Source of the DNA: Darksidea phi
Taxonomy: Eukaryota; Ascomycota; Dothideomycetes; Pleosporales; Lentitheciaceae
Reading direction: 5' to 3'
Length of the DNA stretch: 64,000 nt
Assembly: GCA_030770425.1 (NCBI GenBank)
Contig: JASJFT010000175.1
Coordinates: forward strand, 1-64,000
Shown: piece after piece, positions 22,426 through 32,948 of the stretch
Position numbering within the stretch: the stretch's first letter is position 1
Layout of the letters: the number at the start of each line of letters is the position of its first letter
Position numbers and translations under genes: made by a program
The notes under the pieces: model-generated
The model's input: only the letters and a program-made list of their open reading frames with translations
Database searches by the model: none
What the model was told of the DNA's origin: nothing

Positions 22426-23034
22426 TCAAACACCCCACAAGCCACCCATCTCACCCCCCTCCACCATAGCAAGCCCAAGACCATCGCGATGTCCACAAGC
22501 ATGAGTCAACTCACCCTGAACATGCGTAAGACTAAAACTCCTCGCCAATCTAGGGTTTTTACGGGGAACATTGTAAGTCGGAACATCGCAGTAATTGGGT
22601 AGATATGCGGGATTTTGCTCTCCGATCTCGAGGAGGATGAGATCGTCGGACTCATACAGATGGGGCTGAGGGCTAGTATTGGAGCTGGACGGTTTGCGGA
22701 CGAGTACGGGAAAGGATTTCGTGCGTGTGCTGATTTTGGGTGGTCTGTCGATGCTGAAGTGGATATAGTAGCGGAATAGACGGGTTTCGAGCTTGGGGTC
22801 TACGTCAGGGTAGCAATAGGGAAGAGGAGCGTCTGCATCTTCGGCTGGCGTCCCCACTTTGCTGATGGCGGAATCTGCTCTGGTTCTGCCGTGGTGTTTA
22901 ACTTCAGTGTCTAATTTGTGCAAATACTCCTCGTTTCGCTCATCGGTTTCAGCGGATTCTGCGTTCTCCTCGCCCCCGCTACCGCCGCGCAACTTGAGTG
23001 AACACTTTTCGAGGGCCCTTCTAGTATGGGACAC
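22426..23034 (-). CDS. In-frame 3' extension of the 23.0-24.2 kb gene (203 codons incl. stop)
   Basis: The reading frame of the next entry meets TAG at 23037-23035 and is then open for 202 codons to a stop at 22426. The sequence looks coding: acidic (ENAESAETDERNEE), then a folded-looking stretch (LFRYYIHFSIDRPP, DDLILLEIGEQNP). It can be reached by a 120-nt in-frame intron, 23154-23035, with donor GTGTCT, a CTGAC branch-like site and acceptor GATTAG, giving 534 aa in total. The donor is weak, so a nonsense mutation is the alternative. Product unknown. Confidence 0.5.
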   Translation of the reverse strand: MSHTRRALEKCSLKLRGGSGGEENAESAETDERNEEYLHKLDTEVKHHGRTRADSAISKVGTPAEDADAPLPYCYPDVDPKLETRLFRYYIHFSIDRPPKISTRTKSFPVLVRKPSSSNTSPQPHLYESDDLILLEIGEQNPAYLPNYCDVPTYNVPRKNPRLARSFSLTHVQGELTHACGHRDGLGLAMVEGGEMGGLWGV

Positions 23035-24211
23035 CTAATCCAGTTTGACTTCGTCGATGTCCAAGTCGTCAGCGTCATCATCTGGACTTTGTTTGCTATC
23101 CACAGGCGTAGTCGTCTTGGTGGTACTGCTGCTAAGGTGGCTCTTGATAGACACCTTATCGGACAACATACCCGGTACTTTGACCATTTTCTCTAGCATT
23201 CGCACGCCAATAGATTGTACGCTCTCGGTGCTCTTCTCGCTGGCATCCGCATGGCTGCTTATTCCAACGGACACCTCGGATTGATCGTCCGTCGCCGCGT
23301 TGATGGCCGTCGGAGTTATGACTGGGGCGGATAAAGGCTTGAGCGGGGGGTCAACAGGGAGTTGGAGGTTCTTTCTGTATATGGCGTTGTGGTACATCTC
23401 ATGTATGCGAAGATGGGCGGGGGTTCTCGTTGCTTCGAGAGGCCAGTAGTGCTTTGCGATGTGATGGCTGCCATAATATTAACCCAGTGCGCATGGATTG
23501 CGATGCAATAAAGAAATATAGTGCTTACCAAAGCCTCATCTCCATAGCCCCTCTCTCATGCTCCTCGAGTGTGTTCTTGTATTCCACCACAAACTCCCCG
23601 ATCGGTAGCAACCGTGTCCTGACAAGCTGTATTTGACTTTTAGCCTTGATCAGGCGTCCCAAAGGCGGCATTCTCGCTGCTGTTGTATCTTTAAGCTTCA
23701 TCAATTGCGCTGTCATAGGTCGCAGGATCCTCTCTGCTACGTAATCGTTGTCAAGGTAAGCGAGTGTTGTTGCCACATTGACGGCGGCGGTGGTCGTTGA
23801 TGGGGAAGGCGGACTATCAGTGCTGGTGTCTGCCAGTGTAGTCGTCACCATGCTCACGGTGCTGCTCGGTTCAGCTGGACAATCAAACACGGGGTTTGGC
23901 GTCATAGAGAACGAATGAATAAAAATATATGTCTGCGCGCCGTTCTCCGTGGGTCCGACGGTATGCGCGAGCGAGAGATATTCGAAGCTGTCGGTATGGC
24001 TGGGGGTGAGGCTGGATGGCAGAACGGACGTTGAAGGTGCGTCGGTATGAATGGTGATCGCAGTCCCCGCATTTTCACTCTTGCTCCGACCGTCTGTTTG
24101 AGCGGGGTGTGAGGAAGGAGCGACATTCGCGTCCATAGCTGCTTCTTTGGGTTGTTCCTCATCAACGGGGGGCCGCGGCCCAAAGCTGAATCTGACCGTA
24201 TAGTCCCACAT
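23035..24211 (-). CDS. Conserved-looking hypothetical protein
   Basis: Exon 1 is 24211-23529 and exon 2 is 23467-23035 (intron donor GTAAGC, acceptor ATGGCAG), giving 371 aa if the TAG at 23037-23035 is used. The start at ATG 24211 (MWDYTVRFSFGPRPP) was chosen because the frame upstream has only a TTG; an upstream exon ending at TTTCTCAG is possible. The splice creates a well-formed block (CHHIAKHYWPLEATRTP and HLRIHEMYHNAIYRKN). The middle is Ser/Thr-rich; residues 330-371 are acidic. No transmembrane segment or signal peptide. I do not recognise the family. Confidence 0.6.
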
Positions 24212-24566
24212 TTTCCTGAGAAACGCCAATTAGTACCAGTACAAGCAGAGGAGCCGGAGTAGCAGTTATCTCGAATGGACGGGGTGTGCAAAGGTCAAGT
24301 GAGGGGGCGGTTGTGCGTACGCCAAATGACAGCGTGGTACATGTATGTGATAGCAAAGGGAAAGCCTGGCCCGCGTTTGCTGCACGATAGGTATAGAAAG
24401 GACACTCATCATTGCCGGAGTGACAGCTCGCCGCAAACACGTACAGGAAGGGAGTGGGTAAACGTAAACTGAGAAGATGATGTAAGATATTCGTGAGAGC
24501 CGTCATTCGATCATCTATAGGTACTACATAGTATACAAGCTCGTCACCAGCGATGAGATGAGGTGA

Positions 24567-25381
24567 TCATCGCCCTTCTTTCCAACCAACGGGTATCATA
24601 GCCGCCGCGACTTGGCCCACGCCACGTTCCGTGGCGAGAAGGTTGAATTGCGCAGCTGCATTCCGAGTATCCTGTATTTCAAGCCGTATTCCAAGGTTAT
24701 TCAAATATGTCCGAACAGCGGGTGCGATGGGCGAAACCTGAGGGCCGGTGCCGATGATCAGGAGGTCTAAGCAAGCAGTCAGTCCACTTTCCTCTACTGC
24801 CTCGAACAGCCAAGTCACCTACCAGGCTTTGGATACACCAGATCTAGCACACCCCAAGCAACCTCTGGCACCTCCCACTGCCCCTTCTTATTCAGCAATC
24901 TCCCTGCCATCTTATCGTTGCCTACCGCTCCTTCGGCTACCGTGCCTTCTCTCCTGCCCTCTTGTATCCACGGCCGCCACCGGAATGCCTCTCCGCCAAC
25001 CAGCAATACGCCACTTCCGCTCACCCTCTTCTGGTTGTTGAGTGCGAAGCCGTCGTCGGTGCATGCGTCGATGCATGTTGCGGGTGTGGCCGTGTTGCGG
25101 AGGACGTCGAGCGCGGCGAAGTCCGTCTGCGTGTCTTCGTTGGATTTGGGACCGCGATCGCGCGATTTCGGGGGTCTAGAAGCGTTTGCTAGAGATGGAG
25201 ATGTGTGTAGGCACCGGCGACTTGTTGGACGAGGGGATCTTGACGGCGCGCATAGCTGTCTTCGTGGGGCGACTGATGTACACAACTTCGACGAGGACCG
25301 GGGAAGGGCTGCCTTTTGTATGCAATTGGCACTGAAAGCTCTCGACAGAGACCGTGAACAAGATATAATGCTGCGCTCCAT
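24567..25381 (-). CDS. Mitochondrial NDUFAF3-like complex I assembly protein (Mth938/DUF498 domain)
   Basis: Exons 25381-24833 and 24776-24567, with a 56-bp intron (GTAGGT..CTTAG), give 252 aa. The N-terminal ~70 residues are Arg/Ser-rich without acidic residues, as in a mitochondrial presequence. The Mth938-like domain follows: FALNNQKRVSGSGVLLVGGEAF, then EVAWGVLDLVYPKPDLLIIGTG with the Asp codon made at the splice, then LNNLGIRLEIQDTRNAAAQFNLL and a C-terminal VAAAMIPVGW. Human NDUFAF3 helps assemble respiratory complex I in the matrix; the fungal role is inferred by homology. Length is typical of the family with a long presequence. Confidence 0.85.
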
Positions 25382-25637
25382 TGTTATGTGCAAATGCGCG
25401 GGGAATGCAAGCTATGTACGAGAAAACGGATGATTGACGTTTGGCTAAGCGCTTCCGTCATCGAAATCCAAAAAATGCAAAACCTAGGAGCTTGGACCAC
25501 CGTGCGAACGATCCATGCACACCTTTCGAAATGCCGACTTTCTCTTCCTTGCCAGCGAGCCATACCAATGCTGGTCATAAACCCTGAGATATTCCATGTA
25601 CCTCCCAGCACGATAGTCGTCTTCGGTTTATCGTTCA

Positions 25638-26644
25638 CTATTCCTCCTCGTCCTCGCTGTCCTCGAAACATGCCTCGGGTAAGTTCGACGAACTCAGCAC
25701 CGTCACCCCATATTCTCTCGCCATCTCCTGTCCGAGTCGTTAGCAAATTGTTCAAGCTTGCTCATCACATCTGAATCTCCACGGCTGATGAAACCGCCTC
25801 AATGAAGTATTCACCTCAAGGGCCATTGGGATAAGAAATCCATAAGAGAAGTTCCAGATCCAGAGAGGCCCGTCGGCCATAGAAGAAAGACGATATGTAT
25901 CAGGATTTTACTTACCTCAGTAACACATGGCTTCTGCGTCTCCTCACTCTGCGAGGAAGATGCCTTGATGGAAGCAGTCAAGAGCGAGCTTGGCGGAGAA
26001 AGACTAGTGGAGACTTTCTTCTTGCAGAAAGTAATAGCTTCCGTCGACACCTCAGTCGCGCAAGTCGAAGCCGTAGCCGCTGTCGAGTTCGAAGTCGACG
26101 TCGCCCAGGAGCTAGTAGAACTCGTTCGTCGATGTTGCGGTCGCCGTCGCTCACGCCGAAACACAGGCTCTCCGCACGCCAGTGGTTGATCAACTCCGAG
26201 ATAGACTCGTTCGAGGAGCGGCGGGTTGAAATCTGCCTTGAGCGCTCTCCCGGCACAGAGCGCGGATGCTCTCATGTCAACGCGAGGCTTCTTGCTGCTG
26301 TCGGAGGTGAAGCGCGTCCAGCTTGAGAAGCATACTGTGCGGCATCCCGGCGGTGTTGCTAAGAAGTCTCCCTCTGGGTGGATGATCTTGTGCATGACGG
26401 CATTGTGCGCGGCGGACGTGTTGTGGCGGTGCTGTTGTTGGCGAGTGGTGTCGGCTGTGATGGTCATGGTTGAAGTCGCTGGGGGAATTGTGGCTAGTCT
26501 GGGGACCAATGCGCGTGCACGGTACGGATTGGTGAATTCGAGATCGCTGAAGTCGCTGGAGTTACCGCTGTCACAGACGTGTAGATGCGAAGTGGTGGGC
26601 GGGTCTGGAGAACAAATCGAGCATTGGTGAGAGTATAGGTGCAC
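25638..26644 (-). CDS. Hypothetical Ser/Thr-rich protein with acidic C-terminus (5' end uncertain)
   Basis: The main exon runs to 25916 and is joined through a GTAAGT donor to 25727-25638, adding EMAREYGVTVLSSSNLPEAC and an acidic end (EDSEDEEE). The frame is open from 26659 but has no ATG before 26467, and the sequence in between (SDFSDLEFTNPYRARAL) looks coding. A start in an upstream exon, or at 26467 (213 aa), is possible. The middle is basic, then very rich in Ser and Thr. The gene lies 257 bp upstream of the NDUFAF3-like start in the same orientation. Family not recognised. Confidence 0.5.
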
Positions 26645-28094
26645 GAGTTCACTCGTCGCCTAACTCAACAAGTTCTCTATTGTACAATAACGTTGTGAAT
26701 GAGCCATTCAGCGACAGTCTTTCATTGTTCTCACTGCTCCGTTCACTATGCTCTCTAGTCACATTCTTTCATCACAATCCTCGATCTGTTCACCGCCGTC
26801 TCCGAACAATGGGAGCGTGACGCCCCAGCTCCAGGCGACACCTCCTAACGAAGGACAAAGAAAAGCGGCTGTAGATGAGTATTGTAGCCATTGGTCGGAT
26901 CTAGGGTCTACTGACTACGATGTTCTTCACAGCCACGTCGCTACAGTGACACACGCACGGGCTGCAACCGCGTGGTAGTGAAGTGTGGAGCCCGGGCGAC
27001 GGCGCACTTATTTGTATCACGATGTTAACTATATCCTAATTGGCAACACCGATTTGCAAAGGAGATTCAGGGCTTTCACATGCCACTTGAGTGGCCATTA
27101 AGAGTGTTCGCGAACGAGTCGTCACGCTCTGTTACGTCGCGGGACTACTTCGCAATACACTGCCTTACTTCTACACAACACCGTACCCTGGGAAACACTG
27201 TTTGGGATCATTTCACGCCAGTAACTCTAGTTTCTAGGGCTAAGTAGCAATATCAGCTACTCCATAATCATAAAATAGTTGCTCAGGGCCGTTAATATCT
27301 AGCAATAAACCTAACCCCATACATAAATCGTGCTGTCGCTCGGGAAGGGCGTTGGATTACAATGCCAAAAGGACGCCCTTGGGTATTAATTTGTAGTTGT
27401 TACTGCGATTACTGGCTTTTTTGGTGGGATGGGGTGGGGTTTAACGATGTGGTTGTCTTGCTGCGACGCGGGAGTTCTTGATTATCTCAATAGAATAACA
27501 ATACCGTGCAAAATGAACATACCACCTTGGTAGGTAGCGTGCACGGAATTCGGAGTGTTGAAAGTGTATACAAGGCCTTCTATTAGTTGATAAGGTTTAG
27601 TTGCCGCTTCTCTTTTCCAAGCCAATACTAGGCCTTGTATACGCCTTGACGTTCTTGAATTCCGTCCTCACAATGGTGTTTTTGATTGGATAAACAAAAA
27701 TTCGAGAGCACCGTTATGGCTGCCTAATGAGCAAGTGTCAATTCTCTAGAGGCATTTAACCGTATCTGGAATAGACCCAACTAAAAGCTGAGATAAGGTA
27801 GGCCTGGTTCTTGGTACGCACTGCTCATAGGATTTCTGAAATACGGGTTTGACCAATGACGCGCAGCATACCCGAACAGGTTAAGTCTCAAACTAGCGAC
27901 TCAGCCTCGAACCACCGTCAGCCACAACGTCATCCCTTATGTCCACGACTACTACCTGTGGAATTCTTCGTGAAGATAACTACCATTTCCTAAAAACGAG
28001 AACCGCATTTCAGGTGCCTCCGTGCTTGAAGGATACTTGAGAAAGAAAGGGTGGCACAATCGAAAGTCGAGCAAGTGGAAAGCTTCTGTACACG
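26645..28094. other. Intergenic, divergent promoter region
   Basis: About 1.45 kb between the hypothetical gene and the Zn2Cys6 regulator. No coding frame is supported (26748-26978 is short and without domain). It contains the inverted-repeat element listed separately. Confidence 0.5.
27543..27665. repeat. Small fold-back (MITE-like) element
   Basis: Two 36-nt arms, 27543-27578 and 27630-27665, are imperfect reverse complements: the outer nine bases (ACGGAATTC) and the inner block (GTATACAAGGCCT) match exactly and the middle has diverged. The loop is about 50 bp. Total length is 123 bp. A clear target duplication was not found. Confidence 0.55.
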
Positions 28095-30094
28095 ATGGTC
28101 TATCGTGGAAAGCCATCATTAGGGTGCAAGAGATGTCGAGAACGGAAGATCAAGGTGAGCGGATGCCATTTTATTTATCTTTGCCCTATTGTCCCGCTTT
28201 TCATTCCTTTCCTGTCCATGCCGGGCTGTTTTTGCAGACGTGCCTCTTTCGGTCAGCTTCGCGAGCGTACAAGGCCCGGCCAAGACGTTGAATCAGTAAC
28301 CGTTACATTATTAGCCCCGCAGTGAGTAAGACTGACATAATGGTGTAGTGTGACGAAAGACCCGAAGGCTGCGTCAAATGCGCAAACAAAGACTTCATCT
28401 GTCCCGGATACGATAACTCCCTTGATCGTTTCTTCCAAGATGAGTCCGCCGCTGTCGAAATCAAGGCACAAAAGGCGAAGGCAAAAGCCATCGTCGCTCG
28501 CGATCAGCGTGAAAGGAAAGCCCGTGCTAAGACTACGGTCGCCAAAGCAGACAACATTCTCGGCGTCCCCTTGCTCTGTCCACTGATCGAGCAGGGGATT
28601 ACCTTCTTCATGTCGACTTATACCCTAGGTCTAGACCAGCCACCAATGCAGTCTGAAACGTACAATCGGCATTTGAGTACCTTCGGATTTCATCCACTCG
28701 TAGCCACGTCAATGACCGCCTTAGGTCTAGCGGGCGTAGCCAACTTATATATGGACGCGGGTTTGAAAAAAGAGGCTATCAGATGGTATCTGAAGGCGCT
28801 GAAAATGACAAAAACAGCGCTGTCATCACCTATTGATGTCAAGTCGGACAACACCCTCCTTGCAACAATGCTACTCAGCGTATTCGAATCAACTAATAAC
28901 GAAACCTCGCTCGTCGGCTGGGCTAACCATATCGCCGGCTCGGCTGCCCTACTACGCATACGGGGCAAAAATCAGTTCTCAACGCCAGCGGGACGGCGCA
29001 TGTACATGCAGACTGTAGGGAAGCTGACGATAAAGTGCGTGGGTGAGGGTGAGCCCGTTCCAGACTTTATCCACCAGTTGAACGAAGAAGTTGTCCAGTG
29101 GGAAGACCAAAGCGCTCCCGGCAACCGCTTTTTTCACCTCCACATTGCGACTACAGACTTCCGCGCGCAGGTTCTGAAGGGAGAGATTACTTCGCTTCAC
29201 ACTATTGTTGACCGCGCACTTGAAATCGACGAACGCGCGAAGAGAATCTTCGAAGATGTGGCTGATGATTGGTATTACAAAGTCGAGCTTTGCGCCCCGG
29301 GCACTCCCGGCGTCTTTGGCACTTACTACCACATCTATCCCCATCTATCGGCAGCGCAAACATGGAATTGGGTACAATACAACAGAATCTTTCTCCTCGA
29401 TATCATACGAAACAGCCTCATCGCCGGCATCTCAGCCATACCGCCCATCTTCATCGGCACAAAGTACTTGCGTTTGCTCGAAGATTCCACACAAATGCTG
29501 TATAAGATGCAAGCAGATATCCTAGCAAGCATGCCGCAGTACCTCCACGACACACCCAAAGTACCCAACCCGTACTCAGGCCCGCAACGCTTCACATACG
29601 CACCCACCTCAACGATCGAAGGCCTATCTCCAGCCACCACCGGCGCAACACCCGAAGCGACGACTGAAGTCTCCCAGTATCACGCCGCTACCTTATCCGC
29701 GCCGCCACACTCCCCTAAACTCTTCACCTCCAACTTCCTCCCCCTCCAGAGCCCCGGCCTCCAACTCAACGACCCTACAGCCGTCCCCCGTGACCGCCTC
29801 CCCATCGTGCGCGTCTCGGGCGGCTACTCGTCCCTATTCGCCTTGTACATTGCAGGTGCGACGCCCATTGCTACGCCAGAGAGCCAGGAGTATGTGATGA
29901 GGACGCTGAGGAGGATAAGTGCGGAGTTTGGAATCAATCAGGCAAAGGTGCTTGCGGGCGCTTTGGAGGTGAAGATTGGATTGGATAGGGTGGACATGGG
30001 GGCTGGGGGTGCGAAGGCGGGTAGGGGGAGAGAGGGTCTCTGGGACGTTGTACCTATCTATTTGCCGTCTTCTAGGAGCCATGTTAAGGATTAG
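28095..30094 (+). CDS. Zn2Cys6 fungal transcription factor
   Basis: Exons 28095-28154 and 28349-30094 give 601 aa. The 194-bp intron (GTGAGC..GTGTAG) cuts the zinc cluster between KIK and the third Cys, a common place in this family. The six cysteines are C11, C14, C21, C28, C31 and C38 (GCKRC-RERKIK-C-DERPEG-C-VK-C-ANKDFI-C). A basic linker follows at 60-95. The remainder fits the fungal-specific regulatory region with hydrophobic helices (ATSMTALGLAGVANLY, ATMLLSVFE). It binds DNA in the nucleus by family; targets unknown. It lies tail to tail with the exo-polygalacturonase, 143 bp between stops, but nearness alone does not show regulation. Confidence 0.9.
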
Positions 30095-30237
30095 GATGTT
30101 GTGGTTATACATTTTTATGTGTACGGAAGGCAGTAGTAAGAAGACAGGCGGAATGTGCACATGGCATTGATTCAAGCTTGTAACTTCACGCTAATTTCTC
30201 CGACCAAAACTCTTGATAAGATGCCCCATATCGCCAC

Positions 30238-31833
30238 TCAAACAGCCTTCGTGCAATTGACCTGGCTCTCAATTCCTGCGATGCTACCGCACTTGTAGAG
30301 ATTCGTCTTACTCGGACTCACAACGTCGATGTTCTCAATATGAATATCACTACACACGTTCGGACTGGAGCAGACCAAATACCCCACAAACGGGTCATAC
30401 TTTTTGCTTGTAGTACCTTTAAAATTGCGAATCGTAATATCAGAAATCGTAAGGTTGCTCGGAAACTGTATCATAATTAGCTTCTGTCTACGGTAGGGAG
30501 AAGGGCTGGCTGATGGAAATGTACTTGGTTGCAAAGCGTAAGGTTCCTTTGCCCATAGCACTGTGTGATTTCGATGGCGTAGTCGACGTTGGAGAGCACC
30601 ATGCCGTCGTAGGTAATGTTTGATACAGCGCCTGAACCACCCCCGCCTTGTAGGTCGCCGGAGAGGGCGGAGGGGATGCCGGGCCAGACTTTGATGCGGG
30701 CGCCGTCTGACGCGTTGGACATGCTTATATTGTAGACCTGCAGACTTTTAGACTGATCACTCGAATCATCAAGACGAAATGGGATGTTTTGAAGGTCCGG
30801 GTCTTTGATGGGCGAGAAAGGGAGAGAGTGACCTACGTAAATGTTCTTCACAATATCCACTTCGCCGAGATACTGCCCTAGACTACCTACACTAATCCCA
30901 TGACTACCATTACAGATCAAATTCTGCACAACGATATCTGTACTATTCGGCTTGAACGAGACGCAATCATCGCCATTGTCAACATGTGAGTCCTGAATGA
31001 CAATGTTAGACGAGCGATACGTGTCCCATCTAACTCTGCATCAGCCCCACGCCTCTCACGAACTCCCAACAGCAACTCACCCATCAGTATTTTTCGCTGT
31101 GTTACGACTTTTACTATTGCCCTTAATCGTGATATTCGAAAACACGACATCCGTCGAATTCGCGACGAGATTGTACCACTGCGGCGAGTATCTCAAATTC
31201 AGATCTTCGATACGTCCGCCTTGTAAGCCGATAGTACCGAACAGAATAGGACGCAGGATGTATATATCCTTAGCATAGAGATCGTACCAGACTTGGCCGT
31301 TGCCGTCAAGTGTACCGCCGCCATAAACGTTAACGTCGATACCGCCGAGCTGGAAGAATGTGGTTGCGTTCTGGAAGACGTGTTTGAAGGAATGTGCTTG
31401 CCAGTAGTCCGTGTCATTTGAGAAAGTGATGGTGCCTCGTATGTCTACCTCAACGTCAGCAGAGTGTTTCTCTGGAGATAATAGGAGACGATGTACCGAG
31501 ATCGATGTGTTTTAGGAATGTGAGATCTAGCGCTCTTCCGATGGTGTAGCTGTTCTCCTTTGAGAAGATCACGTGTCCACCGTTGTTGCACTCATTGATC
31601 GCTTGGAGAATGTAGTCGGAGTCGTCTTTGTTGCTGCCGTGGCTCCGGACTGTGCAAGTTTTTGCTCTGGTTGGCGATGGGGCGAACGACTTGCCCGGGT
31701 GAAAGGGAGAAACTGGATGATGAGGCCGCTTCGATGCTGAGCTTTTCGATACTAGGACCTCAACATCTAGTGGAGAAGCCAGTGTTACCGAAGCTTGTAG
31801 CAAAGCCACGACCAGATATGATGAGAGACGCAT
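30238..31833 (-). CDS. Secreted exo-polygalacturonase (GH28)
   Basis: Five exons: 31833-31497, 31444-31081, 31029-30837, 30737-30525 and 30465-30238, all with GT..AG ends and consistent phase, giving 444 aa. A signal peptide ([19 protein letters not shown]) opens the protein. The parallel beta-helix carries the GH28 motifs: NTDGWD (near 230-235, Trp codon formed at a splice), [18 protein letters not shown] and ARIKVW. SHG in place of GHG and the SVGSLGQY context are usual in exo-acting enzymes. The enzyme releases galacturonic acid from the ends of pectate outside the cell (family knowledge). Many N-glycosylation sequons are present. Confidence 0.9.
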
Positions 31834-32161
31834 TTTTGCGGACTCTCACATTCGAAATTACGGCTTGCAATCGACTGGAGCAGGAGAGTTGCAACCCAAA
31901 AAGTGGGTACTTAATATAGAGCATATTGGTTTTGCGCAGCGGCGCTAAACACTATCGACTTGTGGAGACGATATTGTTTATCCGTCCGCTGTAGATGATC
32001 CCCCGCCACACGTGACTTGAGATCACGCTAGGCGGTGTTAAGTGTGGCTTCCATGGGCTATCGCAACATCTCATTGGTAGGATTGGTGGAATTTCCTTAT
32101 CCCCAGATTTCTCCACAACGACGTTATTCCATGTAGATTTTGAGATTTCTACTTCCTCGTA

Positions 32162-32595
32162 CAAGGGGGGATCATGAACGGGCGAGCCCGCTTTTGGGTG
32201 CAAAAGGCCCGTGCATGGAAGCTGCGAGAATCAAACACCTTGTTTTATAAGCGTTTTACTAGTATTATTAGACTAATAAGTAGATAGAAGTGCGCTTGAA
32301 ATAGGCCCTGAAGTACTACAAGGGGACTAATGAGTAGATAGAAGAGCGCTTGGAATAGGCCCTGAAGTACTACAAGGGGACTAATGAGTAGATAGAAGAG
32401 CGCTTGGAATAGGCCCTGAAGTACTACAAGGGGACTAATGAGTAGATGGAAGAGCGCTTGGAATAGGCCCTGAAGTACTACAAGGGGACTAATAGAATAT
32501 TGTTTTATATGTAATATACACAGAAAGCGGCATAGCGTGAGCACTCGGTGGCGCTCGGGAAACCCTCGGGTTCGCCCGTTCATGATCCCCCCTTG
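32162..32595. mobile_element. MITE derived from a Tc1/mariner transposon
   Basis: The ends read CAAGGGGGGATCATGAACGG then GCG at 32162-32184 and the exact reverse complement at 32573-32595. TA lies directly outside on both sides (32160-32161, 32596-32597), the Tc1/mariner target duplication. The 434-bp interior has no transposase. Sub-terminal sequence (TGGAAGCTGCGAGAATCAAA) matches 48770-48789, so both come from one parent. Most of the interior is the 54-bp array listed next. Confidence 0.85.
32272..32487 (+). repeat. Four tandem 54-bp units inside the MITE
   Basis: Units start at 32272, 32326, 32380 and 32434; each begins ACTAATGAGTAGAT and ends GAAGTACTACAAGGGG. Units 2 and 3 are identical; units 1 and 4 differ at a few bases. 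Because 54 is divisible by three, the minus strand stays open as an 18-residue repeat (ISPLVVLQGLFQALFYLL), which I take as a by-product. Single diverged units occur at 22083-22150 (reverse) and 49008-49037. Confidence 0.95.
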
Positions 32596-32748
32596 TAGTA
32601 AGGCGGTCGCGCAGCGTGGACGTAGTGGAAATGATCAAAGATTGGAACTGCCGAGTCCAGCGTTCAATAAGCCGTCACCTGTCTCTACTACTCTTCAGAG
32701 CAAGCGTTTTGACTAACCATCAATTACCGGTATCGCAATGACATGGCA

Positions 32749-32948
32749 TAACACGCGCTGCGCCCTCTTCCATAGGCTCAGGCGGTTGCGCTCGCAGTCA
32801 TGCCGTGACGCCTCAGGCAACAACTGCAACCCCATTTGGTTGCAGCAACCTTCTTACGTTTCAAGGTATTCGTGACAAAATATTTTTTGTGTCACCCTTT
32901 TAGTTTCTTCCGCGAATCTGACGACGCGATGGCTGCTACTCATTCGAT
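32749..32948 (+). repeat. Dispersed repeat (family B), copy 1
   Basis: Aligns with 46474-46707: both contain GTGCGCCCTCTT or TGCGCCCTCTT, CAGTCATGCC or TAGTCATGCC, GTTTCAAGGTATT and a 3' block GACGACGCGATGGCTGCTAC then TCATTCGAT. Differences are mostly transitions plus a ~40-bp length difference. Non-coding; class unknown. Confidence 0.75.

Noticed and set aside
23035..23037. Programmed stop-codon readthrough giving a peroxisomal isoform
   Set aside because: The context is TAG G, not the TGA CTA type known for fungal peroxisomal readthrough, and the extension does not end in a PTS1. An intron or mutation explains it better.
32245..32583. Minus-strand open frame with 18-residue repeats (ISPLVVLQGLFQ type)
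   Set aside because: It is open only because the tandem unit is 54 bp, a multiple of three, and lies inside a MITE; other copies of the unit are not open in the same way. Unlikely to be a protein.
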